Below are positions 44,305 through 53,150 of a DNA stretch of 64,000 nucleotides, piece by piece. The translations under genes were made by a program, and so were the position numbers. Within the stretch, counting starts at the first letter, position 1. The number at the start of each line of letters is the position of its first letter. The stretch covers positions 62,001 through 126,000 of the forward strand of contig NZ_MLFK01000011.1 of assembly GCF_001879205.1 (NCBI RefSeq), in the 5' to 3' direction. A model generated the notes under the pieces. The model made no database searches and was not told the DNA's origin. It saw only the letters and a list, made by a program, of their open reading frames with translations. The stretch is from Flavobacterium johnsoniae (GTDB lineage Bacteria > Bacteroidota > Bacteroidia > Flavobacteriales > Flavobacteriaceae).

Positions 44305-45253
44305 CTAAAGAACCAACTCCATCTGAATATTACATCTTTTATAAGGTGTTTCTAAGCCAAAGACTTTCTCAAAACCTAATTTATAGTATAAAGATGGCGG
44401 GTTTTAAGATGGTATTGCTTTCCAGGTATATCTTTTTTGCTCCCATCTCTTTGGCTGCAGCAACGATAGCCCGGCCTAATAACCAGCCTATATTTTTACC
44501 CTGTGCTTTTGGTGAAACGGCCATTTTAGCCATCTCAAAATCATAATCGGGGTTGTTCATTTTAATAAGGGCACAAACCCCAACAGGCTCATCCTCGTAT
44601 AAAGCCACCAAAATTTTACCGCCTTTATTCAGGATATATTCCTCCGGATTGTCCAGCGCTTTATAATCGGCTTCTTCCATTTCAAAATAAGTTGAAATCC
44701 ACTCTTTATTCAACGCTTTAAAAGCTTCTTTATATTGAGGCGCGTATTCTACAATTTGAACGTTTTTGCTTTCGCGAAGTTTCTTCTGATCGCTTACACG
44801 TTTAAACATTGATTTTTGCTGCAATAAAAATTCCCATTCCTCAAGCGCGGCCCAAAGATTGTGTTTCGACTCCGAAATTAAATCATCAATTGCCACATCA
44901 ATATCTTTTAACTGCTGCTGTATATTCTTTGCAAGCGAAAGACCTTTTTCGGTTAAAACAACATTGTTTTTTCGTTTATCATCTGTGTTTAAACTTTCCT
45001 GAACCAGTCCCGCACCAATCATCTCCTGAATAATTTTACTTACCGACGGCTGCGAATGTCCAATTTCATTTGCTATCTCTGTAATTGTCAGCTCCTTTTC
45101 TTCAGAAAGAGTATAAAACACAGGAAACCACTTTGGAACAAAATCTGCTCCGTACAATTCATAAATCTTAGAAGCATCGTCTGTAATAACTTTAGTCATT
45201 AAACGCAAACGACTTCCCAGTGCCGCTTTGCCCACTTTATCAAAAAATTCCAT
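44305..45253 (-). pseudogene. MarR-GNAT fusion regulator/acetyltransferase, frameshifted near its 3' end
   Basis: The intact frame (44381-45253, 290 residues) has a MarR winged helix (about 30-135, LTITEIANEIGHSQPSVSKIIQEM) and a GNAT domain (about 165-290, VSPKAQGKNIGWLLGRAIV). It stops early with LKPAIFIL. In the next frame the minus strand goes on with LYYKLGFEKVFGLETPYKRC and ends at 44305, exactly the expected GNAT C-terminus. A 1-nt insertion or 2-nt loss after codon AI (near 44389-44395) explains it. The acetyl-CoA site is intact but the last strand is lost. It may be a true mutation or a read error. Confidence 0.82.
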
Positions 45254-45268
45254 ATTATAATTAATTAT

Positions 45269-45289
45269 ATAGCTAGTTATGCAAATGTA
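45269..45289 (-). promoter_or_regulatory. MarR-GNAT promoter with overlapping palindrome
   Basis: On the minus strand TACATTTG (45289-45282) is a perfect -7 box; 1 nt further the near-palindrome ATAACTAGCTAT (45280-45269) covers the expected start of transcription, 16-27 nt before the start codon. A site for self-repression by the MarR domain is likely. Confidence 0.5.
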
Positions 45290-45309
45290 TAAAAAAAATC
45301 TTTTGGCGA

Positions 45310-45718
45310 AGATTTTTTTTCAGGTTCAAAGTTGCTGGGTACAAATATTTTTAGACTTTTGCTTACATAAAAGCTTTATTGCTTTGCAGCCTTTAGACTT
45401 TGAAACTTCAAAAAAAGGTTCAAAAGCCACATATAACAAAGTCTAAACTTTGCACTATATTTCTTTGAACCTTTGTACTTTATTTTAGTATATATCTTGC
45501 TTAAAGCTAACGACATTAATTTTTTTAAGACTTAAATGAATTTTGAAAGAAACTAAGATTCTAAGTTTGGAGCCTCTAATTTTATTAAGAGCCTCAGCGA
45601 CTCAGAACCTTAGTAACTTTTATATATATCTTGCTTAATAGCTAACGACATTAATTTTTTTTAAATCTGCTAAATGAATACGATTCTAAGCAGCTAAAAA
45701 AGCTTAGTGTTTTTTAGA
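45310..45718. repeat. Repeat-rich intergenic region with a 40-bp direct repeat
   Basis: Two copies of TATATATCTTGCTTAA / GCTAACGACATTAATTTTTT (45489-45528 and 45623-45664) lie 134 bp apart, the second with two extra bases. Around them are GGTTCAAAG/CTTTGAACC and TCTAAG/CTTAG type inverted words. No ORF. This accounts for the 481-bp gap 45254-45734. Confidence 0.55.
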
Positions 45719-45734
45719 ACCTCAACAGCTCAAA

Positions 45735-46757
45735 TCAAGCTGTAATAGCCAGCGGATTTAAATTGAACTTATACTCTTTTGGACTGCAGTTGAATTTTTG
45801 TTTAAAGATTTTAGAAAAATAACTTCTGCTTGTAAAACCAATACAGTACACGATCTCAGAAATATTCAAATCAGAAGTTCTAATTAAAATTTCGGCTTTT
45901 AAAACACGCATATGCGTGATATAATCGTTTACGGTTCTGTTATGGATCATTTTAAAACCTTCCTGAAGTTTGTTTGGAGAAAGACCTGATTTTTTACTTA
46001 ATGATTTAATGGTAAAAGGCTCTTCAGGATTTGCTTTTATAACTTCCGACAGCTCTTTTATTTCTTCCATTTCTCTTAAATTCAAGCAATTTGTTTCTTT
46101 AGCAAATGAATTTAAGTCATCTGTATGCTGTTGAATTTCCATTGCCAGGATAATTCTCAAAATTCCTTCTTTCAATAAATTTCTAACAATTCCGGTTTGG
46201 GTTACGGCGTTTAATTGTTCTATTTTTTCACCAATTTTTAAATTATAAGAGCCGGCATAAAAGAATTCTTCCTCCGGGTTTTCCTGAAAAAATGTTTCTC
46301 TCACCATTTGGTTTAAAGAACTTGAGTGGCTTGGTTCCGGCTGCGTACCTACAATTATTAAAGTAAATTTTGTTTTTTTGTCTTTTTCAAAATATAAAAC
46401 ATTATCCTGATTTAATTTTGAAGTCACAATAGCAGTTTGAAATGTTTTTAGTTTTCGCTCTTCGCCGGAAATCCCAAAACTGTGAGATAAATTTCCTTTA
46501 GAACAATAAGCAAAATATATAGGAGATGATATTCCGTTAATAACATTCAATTTTAAATCGGCTGAAAAAGTCATATCAAATTGAACGTATGAGATATTAT
46601 CATTAAAAGAAGCACCGCTTATTGCCCCTTTTGCAAAGCTGTTATTTACTTCCAGTGTATATTCATCAACGTCAAAAGTTACTTTCCCGCCGAAGTTTGT
46701 ATTCAATTCTTCAAATATGTTTTGAATTTTCTCTGTATGTATAGTAACTATTTTCAT
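45735..46757 (-). CDS. AraC-family transcriptional regulator with novel N-terminal domain
   Basis: 340 residues. The C-terminal HTH pair (about 235-332) is clear: FTIKSLSKKSGLSPNKLQEGFKMIHNRTVNDYITHMRVLKAEILI and LNISEIVYCIGFTSRSYFSKIFKQKFNCSPKEYK. The N-terminal 200 residues show beta strands (FDMTFSADLKLNVINGISSPIYFAYCSKGNLSHSFG), a cupin-like sensor of the PchR type. It is divergent from the DNA glycosylase gene (184-bp gap). Target unknown. Confidence 0.85.
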   Translation of the reverse strand: MKIVTIHTEKIQNIFEELNTNFGGKVTFDVDEYTLEVNNSFAKGAISGASFNDNISYVQFDMTFSADLKLNVINGISSPIYFAYCSKGNLSHSFGISGEERKLKTFQTAIVTSKLNQDNVLYFEKDKKTKFTLIIVGTQPEPSHSSSLNQMVRETFFQENPEEEFFYAGSYNLKIGEKIEQLNAVTQTGIVRNLLKEGILRIILAMEIQQHTDDLNSFAKETNCLNLREMEEIKELSEVIKANPEEPFTIKSLSKKSGLSPNKLQEGFKMIHNRTVNDYITHMRVLKAEILIRTSDLNISEIVYCIGFTSRSYFSKIFKQKFNCSPKEYKFNLNPLAITA

Positions 46758-46941
46758 TTTGTTTCGATTTAAATTCTGTAATTTTAAATGAGATTTTTAA
46801 ACCAGCATTATTACGTTTAAAAAGCAGATTCAAAGTTCGCTTAATCGTAAAGCAAAATTGTTATATAATTTTCTGCAATTGTTTTATAATTACTTATCGA
46901 TGATAATTTTAACTCAAACAAACTATTTGTTAATTCAATAA

Positions 46942-47424
46942 ATGAAAAGCTACTCTTTCTCTCCTATAAGTTCTCCGGATTCTAACATATTGATTTTAGG
47001 CACAATGCCCGGAACTAAATCATTAGAATTAAACCAGTATTACGGACACAGCCAGAACAATTTCTGGAAGTTTATGTTTACTATTTTTAATGAAAATCCC
47101 TCAGCCGATTACGAAACCAAAAAAGCACTTTTACTTAAAAACAAAATCGCCTTATGGGATGTGCTGCAATACTGTGACAGAATAGGAAGTCTGGACAGTG
47201 CTATAAAAAATGAAATCGCCAATGACTTTGAAACTTTTTTAAAACAGCATCCGAAAATAAAAACCATATTATTTAATGGACAAAAAGCGGCGGCGTTTTT
47301 TAAAAAGTATGTTCATCTTCAAAAAAGTTATACACTTATCACACTTCCATCCACGAGTCCCGCAAACGCCGGCAGGTCATTTCAGTCCAAATTAGAGGAA
47401 TGGAAGATTATCAATTCATTATAA
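46942..47424 (+). CDS. DNA-deoxyinosine (hypoxanthine) glycosylase, UDG superfamily
   Basis: 160 residues, the length of family 6 UDG-fold enzymes. Motif A ILGTMPGTKSLELNQYYGHSQNNFWKFM (about 18-45) has GTMPG and the QYYxHxxNxFW block, and the C-terminal LPSTSPANAG (about 135-144) is the leucine-loop-like motif B. It removes hypoxanthine (deaminated adenine) and perhaps uracil from DNA. Stand-alone gene. Confidence 0.88.
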   Translation: MKSYSFSPISSPDSNILILGTMPGTKSLELNQYYGHSQNNFWKFMFTIFNENPSADYETKKALLLKNKIALWDVLQYCDRIGSLDSAIKNEIANDFETFLKQHPKIKTILFNGQKAAAFFKKYVHLQKSYTLITLPSTSPANAGRSFQSKLEEWKIINSL

Positions 47425-47722
47425 TTTTAAAGTGAGGAGCCAGATCAATTGATAAATTCATGACTGTAAAAAATACAAATATTGAAATAATATAACTTTT
47501 GAACTTTAAAATATAACACGAAATTTCGCAGTATACTATAATTTTACAATCAAGAAATCAAAGCCAGGATTTATACGGATTGATGATGAAGGAAGGCTTT
47601 TTTAAATTAGATATTACTAAGACAAACTGTAAAAAGTTTAGATTATAAAGAGAACATTGGTTATGTTAGTTTATTTTTGAGAAAAAAGCTATTCTAAATT
47701 TTTAGGGTAGCTTTGTTTTTTT
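47425..47722 (+). other. Gene-free stretch ending in a strong terminator
   Basis: AT-rich. The only clear signal is the hairpin AAAGCTATTCTAA (47685-47697) / TTAGGGTAGCTTT (47702-47714) with a T tract to 47722, 260 bp after the glycosylase stop and 25 bp before the next gene. A 22-codon ORF (47577-47648, MMKEGFF…) is not convincing. A long 3' UTR or a small RNA could end here. Confidence 0.5.
47685..47722 (+). terminator. Rho-independent terminator before DUF6526 gene
   Basis: 13-bp stem with one G-U pair and a 4-nt loop, followed by TGTTTTTTT. Confidence 0.78.
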
Positions 47723-47747
47723 ATACACGTTTTCAAATCACCTAATT

Positions 47748-48182
47748 ATGAAAATTCAAACCTATTACAACCATATACGATTTTACACACCGCACCATTT
47801 TGTGTATTATCCTGTTTTAACGCTGTTTTTGGCGTTTAGTTTATACTTCGCTTTTACTACAAATGAGTGCCTTATATGGTCTTTTATCAGCGTCGTATTT
47901 GTGTTTTTATTTTTTCTAGCTTATATGCTTCGCCAGCATTATGCGCTTACTTTACAAAACCGAATTGTACGTCTGGAACTTCGTTACCGCTATTTTACCT
48001 TAACAGGAAAACGTCTGGAAGAGTTTGAACACAAACTAACAGACGATCAGATATTTGCCCTGCGATTTGCACCAGACGACGAAATCCTTCCTTTGCTTGA
48101 AGATGCCCTAAAAAACAACCTCAGCGGAGATGCCATCAAAAAAGCAATCGTACATTGGAGAGCAGATTACAATAGAGTTTAG
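47748..48182 (+). CDS. DUF6526-family membrane protein
   Basis: 144 residues with two TM helices (about 17-37 and 43-62) and a cytosolic C-terminal part (VRLELRYRYFTLTGKRLEEFEHKLTDDQIFALRFAPDDEILPLLEDAL). The NHIRFYTPHHFVYYPVL start plus that helix-rich tail is the DUF6526 pattern of Bacteroidota. Function unknown. It has its own upstream terminator boundary. Confidence 0.82.
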   Translation: MKIQTYYNHIRFYTPHHFVYYPVLTLFLAFSLYFAFTTNECLIWSFISVVFVFLFFLAYMLRQHYALTLQNRIVRLELRYRYFTLTGKRLEEFEHKLTDDQIFALRFAPDDEILPLLEDALKNNLSGDAIKKAIVHWRADYNRV

Positions 48183-48188
48183 GCTGTT

Positions 48189-48225
48189 GATTTTAGATTT
48201 TAGATTTTAGATTTTAGATTTTAGA
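48189..48225. repeat. Five-unit TTTTAGA tandem repeat
   Basis: The 7-nt unit GATTTTA/TTTTAGA is repeated about five times right after the DUF6526 stop. Simple repeat; it may vary in copy number. Confidence 0.7.
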
Positions 48226-48346
48226 CTAAAAAGTCACTCTGAGTAAGTCGAAGATTTTTCCAAAAACCTTTTATAAATTAAAACCAGTAATAATACAAAA
48301 AACTACTAAGTTTGAAAACCTTGTATGAGCGTGATAAATACACCGT

Positions 48347-49519
48347 TTACGCTTTCTGTTTCTTATTATTAAACACTATATAAAACAGAAACAAAACGAT
48401 CCAAACCGAAAATACAACGGCCAAAAATATTGGCAATATCGTGGGATGAAGGTAATTTGGAGTATAAAAATAACGCTCTAAAGTCTGGAATTTTTCGTGC
48501 AGTGCTTTTTTATCAAATCCATTATTGAGCGAAGGGAAATCTGCATTAGCGTTTTTTACATAATGAAGGACTTCTGCGGTTAATCGTTTCGGGTTGATAT
48601 TCGTTTCTACATTATACCTTTTAAACAAAGTATCCAGTTTCTGAAACTGATATTCCAGCGAATCTTTCTTGTATTTATACAACAGATTATAGCGTTTTAC
48701 CGCTGCCTGATATTGTTGTTTTTTAACCGAATCGTTATGAATTGGCATATACAAAGACTTATTCTGCAAGAAAATGCAAATGTTTTTATCGTATTCAGGA
48801 CTTACTTCCTGACCTTTAAAAACAACCTGTGTGCTGTCTCCAACAATAGTTTTTTTGATGATTCTGTCTTTCAGAATATTTTTATCAAGTCCCACAAAAT
48901 CCAGAATCGAGTCGGTTTTTCCGGAAACTTTATTGTAGGTTTCTGTCAAAACTTTCAAGGTATCAATACTGTAATAAGTTGTTTCGCTATTAAATTGATC
49001 GTGGTAGATCAAAACCTGCTTTTCTTCCTTAATAACCGGATAAGGTTTTGGATATAAAATATTCTCGTAATTGAACAGTTTTTCAGAATGGTACGAATTT
49101 GAATTGTACAAAAACGGATTCAAAACATTCAGGAGCGTTTTATCTTCATTATAGTTTTTCTCTGATAGCTCTCCCCTCAATTTTGCATTTTGGCCAAAAC
49201 TAAAACTAACAAAAAACGTAAAAGTAAAAAAGGAAATGAGCAACAATAAAAAGCCAATCGGTACTATTTTACCAAAAGAATAACGCTGTCTTGCATGGTT
49301 TTTCAGCAAAAAAATCAAAAAGAAAAACAGAAACAAACCGCTTACAAAAAAGTGCGAAATCGAAACATCATCATAAAACTTAAACCTGTAAAACTCCGAG
49401 TAAATATTTATGTTTTTAATTCCGGCAAACGTAAAATAGCCGTATAAAAAATACGCCAAATGCAGGATTGCCAAAATAATAAAAGACTTAACGAAGTATT
49501 TTTTCAAGTTTTTGTTCAT
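48347..49519 (-). CDS. Four-TM membrane protein with a large extracytoplasmic domain
   Basis: From ATG 49519 (MNKNLKKYFVKSFII) the product has 390 residues; the upstream ATG at 49567 would add 16 poorly fitting residues. TM helices are at about 10-30, 53-75, 85-107 and 361-386, with a long hydrophilic domain between the third and fourth (about 110-355) rich in Tyr, Lys and Asn. The topology recalls ABC-2-like or gliding-type membrane proteins, but no family motif is visible. I do not recognise it. Confidence 0.7.
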   Translation of the reverse strand: MNKNLKKYFVKSFIILAILHLAYFLYGYFTFAGIKNINIYSEFYRFKFYDDVSISHFFVSGLFLFFFLIFLLKNHARQRYSFGKIVPIGFLLLLISFFTFTFFVSFSFGQNAKLRGELSEKNYNEDKTLLNVLNPFLYNSNSYHSEKLFNYENILYPKPYPVIKEEKQVLIYHDQFNSETTYYSIDTLKVLTETYNKVSGKTDSILDFVGLDKNILKDRIIKKTIVGDSTQVVFKGQEVSPEYDKNICIFLQNKSLYMPIHNDSVKKQQYQAAVKRYNLLYKYKKDSLEYQFQKLDTLFKRYNVETNINPKRLTAEVLHYVKNANADFPSLNNGFDKKALHEKFQTLERYFYTPNYLHPTILPIFLAVVFSVWIVLFLFYIVFNNKKQKA

Positions 49520-49639
49520 ATCATAAGGTTTATATTCAAATATAGGCAATGACAATGGCAATAGCAAAAATCAATCTCGAAACTTAAATTACAATAAATC
49601 TATTTTCTAAAACTGAGCTTACTAACACTATTTCAATCA

Positions 49640-49760
49640 GGGCGTTCCTCCATTAAAAAAAATCCCCAAATCTGCTTTGCCTTGATAAGGGAATTTTTCT
49701 TAATGCTGTCGGGCTATCCGCTCTGCTTCGGCAGACTGCTCCTATCCTTCACGCAGTCAC
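49640..49760 (+). ncRNA. Candidate structured RNA or Bacteroidota repeat with cUUCGg hairpin
   Basis: A GC-richer island in an AT-rich gap. GGGCGTTCC (49640-49648) opens it. The hairpin TCTGC-TTCG-GCAGA (49722-49735) closes with the extra-stable cUUCGg tetraloop. CGGGCTATCCG lies before it and ATCCTTCACGCAG ends it (49744-49756); GCGT and ACGC at the two ends can pair. The words GGGCGTT…CGGGCTATCCG…ATCC..CACGCAG recur, as I recall, between genes in many Bacteroidota. RNA or mobile repeat cannot be told apart here. It fills the 317-bp gap 49568-49884. Confidence 0.4.
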
Positions 49761-49884
49761 ATTTTCAACAAAAACCATATCACACTGAAAATCAAAATAA
49801 TATATCTTATAAATTTAAATTGCATGATTTTTTTTGTTAACTTTAATTGTTAAAATTTCATTAATAAACCTAAACATCAATCTC

Positions 49885-50799
49885 ATGAAAAAATTAGTTT
49901 ATTTTTTGATAATCCCCTTTTCCTTTCTTTCAGCAAATGCGCAAACTACTGCCGAAATAACCGAAGAAAATACTTTGCTCAATGCGCAGTATAATTCAGA
50001 TAAACTTCAGGATTATAATGCAGAAGATCTTCCCTGGCACGGAAGACGATTCAAAGCCACCGCCGGTGTCTTTTTTCCGGTAAACAATACCGAGGTTGAA
50101 GTTAACGGAACAAATGGAAGGATTGGAACTGACATTGATTTTGAACGTGATTTAGGTTTTGAAACCAATACCGTTTCCTTTTTTGGAACTTTTGAATGGC
50201 GGGCTTCAAGAAGATCTCGTTTTAACCTGGAGTATTTCTACTTAAAAAGAAATTCAGAAAAAACACTTCAAAAAGAAATTGAATTTAAAGATCACGTATA
50301 TCCCATTGATGGAAGAGTTTCGGCTTTTTTAGACAATCAAATGGTCCGGTTTGCCTATGGATATGCCATAATTTCTAAACCAAAATATGAACTGGGCTTA
50401 TTAATTGGTGCACACATAATGCTTGCTGATGTAGGTTTGAGGCTGGAAGCCAACACAGCTCAGGTAGGATATCACGATAATGTCAATTTTACAGCACCTT
50501 TGCCTGATATTGGAATTTGGGGTGAATTTGTTTTGGGTAAAAAAGTCGGGTTGTATGCTAATGTAAATTATTTTGCCTTAGCAATAAACGATATCGACGG
50601 CCGCATTATCAGTTATAATTTATCGGTTTTATACAATGTCTACAAAGATTTCAGCTTAACGGCAGGATACACCGGATTAAATTTCAGACTAGACGTAACC
50701 AGACCCAGAATAGACGGCTTTTTTAAATGGGGGTACAACGGCCCTACTATAGCGGCAACCTACAGCTTTGGGAATCATGTGAAATTTTATAAACATTAG
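49885..50799 (+). CDS. Outer-membrane beta-barrel protein
   Basis: From ATG 49885 a signal peptide (MKKLVYFLIIPFSFLSANAQ) is present; an upstream TTG frame start was rejected. The 304-residue product has many alternating strands with aromatic ends (FNLEYFYLKRN, VRFAYGYAII, KVGLYANVNYFALAI, FSLTAGYTGLNFRLDV, PTIAATYSFG) fitting 8-12 strands. No known family motif. It probably sits in the outer membrane as a small porin or structural protein. Stand-alone gene. Confidence 0.78.
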   Translation: MKKLVYFLIIPFSFLSANAQTTAEITEENTLLNAQYNSDKLQDYNAEDLPWHGRRFKATAGVFFPVNNTEVEVNGTNGRIGTDIDFERDLGFETNTVSFFGTFEWRASRRSRFNLEYFYLKRNSEKTLQKEIEFKDHVYPIDGRVSAFLDNQMVRFAYGYAIISKPKYELGLLIGAHIMLADVGLRLEANTAQVGYHDNVNFTAPLPDIGIWGEFVLGKKVGLYANVNYFALAINDIDGRIISYNLSVLYNVYKDFSLTAGYTGLNFRLDVTRPRIDGFFKWGYNGPTIAATYSFGNHVKFYKH

Positions 50800-50808
50800 G
50801 TTTTTTGT

Positions 50809-51032
50809 TTCAAGTTTCAGGTTTCAATCTTTACGGAACATTTTTGCTGATTTAACCGCAAAGCACGCAAGTTTTAAAATACAAGTCTTGATAAAAACGC
50901 AAAGTTCGCAAAGCTTTATATAGACAAAGCTTTGCGAACTTTGCGCCTATTTGCGCAATCAATAGTAAAAAACCTGCGTGCTTTGCGGTTAATTTTCGCC
51001 ACCTCTTCAACCTGAAACTTGAAACCTGAAAC
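50809..51032. repeat. Three-layer nested palindrome
   Basis: Outer arms GTTTCAAGTTTCAGGTTTCA (50809-50828) and TGAAACTTGAAACCTGAAAC (51013-51032). Middle arms AACCGCAAAGCACGCAAG (about 50855-50872) and CTGCGTGCTTTGCGGTT (about 50974-50990). Inner perfect 20-bp stem CGCAAAGTTCGCAAAGCTTT (50898-50917) with its complement at 50926-50945 and an 8-nt loop. It lies between convergent genes and accounts for most of the 307-bp gap. Confidence 0.75.
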
Positions 51033-51033
51033 T

Positions 51034-51074
51034 AAAAAAAACAAACCCGACATCTTTTTTCAAGATATCGGGTT
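51034..51074 (-). terminator. Terminator of the SusCD operon
   Basis: On the minus strand AACCCGATATCTT (51074-51062) pairs with AAGATGTCGGGTT (51056-51044) around a short A loop and is followed by a T tract. It starts 33 nt past the GH97 stop. Confidence 0.85.
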
Positions 51075-51106
51075 CATCAAACTTAACTTAACTCAAACTA
51101 AACTAC

Positions 51107-53125
51107 TTATTTCTCGATTGGAGTAAATTTTACAGCTGTTCCTCCTCCAGCTGCCAATTTGATATTTAAAACTGTTTTATTATTTACTTTTTGTTTTGAA
51201 ATCGCAACCGGATAAGGATTTGTTTTGTAATTAGCTCCCGGTCCATCAGCATAAATTTCGGCTTCGTATTCTTTTCCTGAATCTAAGAAAGACAAGGCAA
51301 CCTTAAGATCTCTGGCATCTTTATTTGTAATAGAACCCAGATACCAGTTTTTCTCGTCCCAGTCTTTACGGGCAATTGTAGCATACTCTCCAATTTTTGA
51401 ATCTAAAACTTTAGTATCTGACCAAGTACAAGGCACATCTTTTATGAACTGAAATTCCGGTTTGCCTGCATAATTTTCAGGCAGATCTGAAGCCATCTGC
51501 AGCGGACTGAATATAATAACATACAAAGCCAATTGGTTGGCCAGTGTTGTCTGTACACGAGCTCCGGATGGCGTTTTATAATCAAAATTGAAGTTGCCCG
51601 GCGTATAATCAAACGGGCCTGAAAGCATTCTTGTAAAAGGTAAAGTCGTTAAATGCTGCGGTGTATTTCCTCCATCAACAGACCAGGCATTGTATTCCTG
51701 TCCTCTTCCGCCTTCCTGTGACATAAAGTTTGGATAAGTACGCTGTAAACCTGTACCTTTTATTGGTTCATGATTGTCGATCATGATATGATATTTGGCA
51801 GCCGTTTCGATTACTTTTCTGTAATGGCGTGATGCATACTGGCTGTCGTGCCATTCTTTTTTATCCAGATATTTATTTACATAACCCGTTTTAACCGAAT
51901 TCACGCCCATTTTTTGATACAATTTAAATGCATCTTCCAATTGGCTTTCATAATGTTTAGAAGCACCTGCCGTTTCGTGATGCCCTATCAAACGAACATT
52001 CTTCATGGCCGCATATTTTGTAATTTCTTCCAAATTAAAATCAGGATAAGCCTTTACAAAGCTAAATGCCGTTCCGTCAGCAGTCCAGTCGCCGTCCCAG
52101 CCCTCGTTCCAGCCTTCAACCAGAACGCCGTCAAAATTGTTTTTCGCAGCAAAATCAATGTATTCTTTTGTATTTTTTGTGGTAGCGCCGTGCTTTGGCC
52201 CTTGTCCCCAGGTGAATTTCTCCAAATGCATTCCCCACCAGATTCCAATGTATTTTGAAGGCGTAATCCAGGAAAGATCTTCAATTTTTGAAGGTTCATT
52301 TAAATTCAGCATGATCGTGGAAGTTGCAACCTCTCCCGGATTTTCACCTACAACAATGGTTCTCCAAGGCGTTTTAAACGGAGTTTCAGCATATACTTTT
52401 ACACCGTCTGCCCAAGGCACTAAATCGCTTTTGTATTGTTTATCGTTTGTTTTTAAAAGTGTCATTGAAGCAAAATCAGTTAAATTGGCTTCGTGAATCG
52501 CAACATACAATTTTTCTTTTGTTTCAAAAGTGGCCGGCGTATTAATCGTATCCGTTTTACTAACCGGTGTTTTGCGGTATTCACTTTCGTAATAACTATT
52601 TTCGCGGTGCACCGGAATCCACCACACATCATTATCTGATTTAAAAGTAAACTGTGTGATTTCATTCGAGATTTTCACTTTACCTAAATTAGGCTGTTTA
52701 GGAAACTCATATCGAAATCCTACACCGTCATCAAAAACCCTGAAAATAATATCAACCAAACGTTCCTGTCCTTTAGATTCTTTTAAGTGAACAATCAATT
52801 CGTTGTGATGATCGCGGACTTTTTTAAATTCGCCCCACGGCTGTTCCCAGGTTTCATCAGCTGTTTTTTCTTCGGTAGAAACGACTTCAAAGCCTTCGGT
52901 CATTTTTTGAATTCCCTGAAATTCAAATCCCATTAAAGAAGGCTCTATAGCCGATTTACCGTTTTTAGAAAAGCTGTATTGCGGTTGTCCCGAGGCTGTT
53001 AATTCAAAGATTAATTCAGTAACTTTTCCAGGTGAACTGATTTTATATGTTTTTTTAGTACTGCAGGCTAAAACCAGCATTGAAGCTAAAGCGATTATAC
53101 AGTATCTATATCTTATGTTTCTCAT
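51107..53125 (-). CDS. GH97 alpha-glucosidase (SusB-like), lipoprotein
   Basis: 672 residues with a lipobox VLAC (Cys21). The N-terminal beta-sandwich (about 30-280) precedes the TIM barrel (about 285-555), with VEGWNEGWDGDW. Glu384 (HHET), Glu453 (NHEPIKGTG), Glu471 and Glu477 (SQEGGRGQEYN) map to SusB Glu439, Glu508, Glu526 and Glu532 at a constant offset of 55. The catalytic and calcium-binding glutamates of the inverting alpha-glucosidase type are thus all present. It is the last gene of the operon and releases glucose from the alpha-linked oligosaccharides made or imported by its neighbours. SusB numbering is recalled from the literature. Confidence 0.93.
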   Translation of the reverse strand: MRNIRYRYCIIALASMLVLACSTKKTYKISSPGKVTELIFELTASGQPQYSFSKNGKSAIEPSLMGFEFQGIQKMTEGFEVVSTEEKTADETWEQPWGEFKKVRDHHNELIVHLKESKGQERLVDIIFRVFDDGVGFRYEFPKQPNLGKVKISNEITQFTFKSDNDVWWIPVHRENSYYESEYRKTPVSKTDTINTPATFETKEKLYVAIHEANLTDFASMTLLKTNDKQYKSDLVPWADGVKVYAETPFKTPWRTIVVGENPGEVATSTIMLNLNEPSKIEDLSWITPSKYIGIWWGMHLEKFTWGQGPKHGATTKNTKEYIDFAAKNNFDGVLVEGWNEGWDGDWTADGTAFSFVKAYPDFNLEEITKYAAMKNVRLIGHHETAGASKHYESQLEDAFKLYQKMGVNSVKTGYVNKYLDKKEWHDSQYASRHYRKVIETAAKYHIMIDNHEPIKGTGLQRTYPNFMSQEGGRGQEYNAWSVDGGNTPQHLTTLPFTRMLSGPFDYTPGNFNFDYKTPSGARVQTTLANQLALYVIIFSPLQMASDLPENYAGKPEFQFIKDVPCTWSDTKVLDSKIGEYATIARKDWDEKNWYLGSITNKDARDLKVALSFLDSGKEYEAEIYADGPGANYKTNPYPVAISKQKVNNKTVLNIKLAAGGGTAVKFTPIEK

Positions 53126-53150
53126 TATGTATTGGTATTAATTACGGCTC

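Noticed and set aside
49834..49884. TTG start for the outer-membrane barrel gene
   Set aside because: It would put 17 residues before a complete signal peptide.
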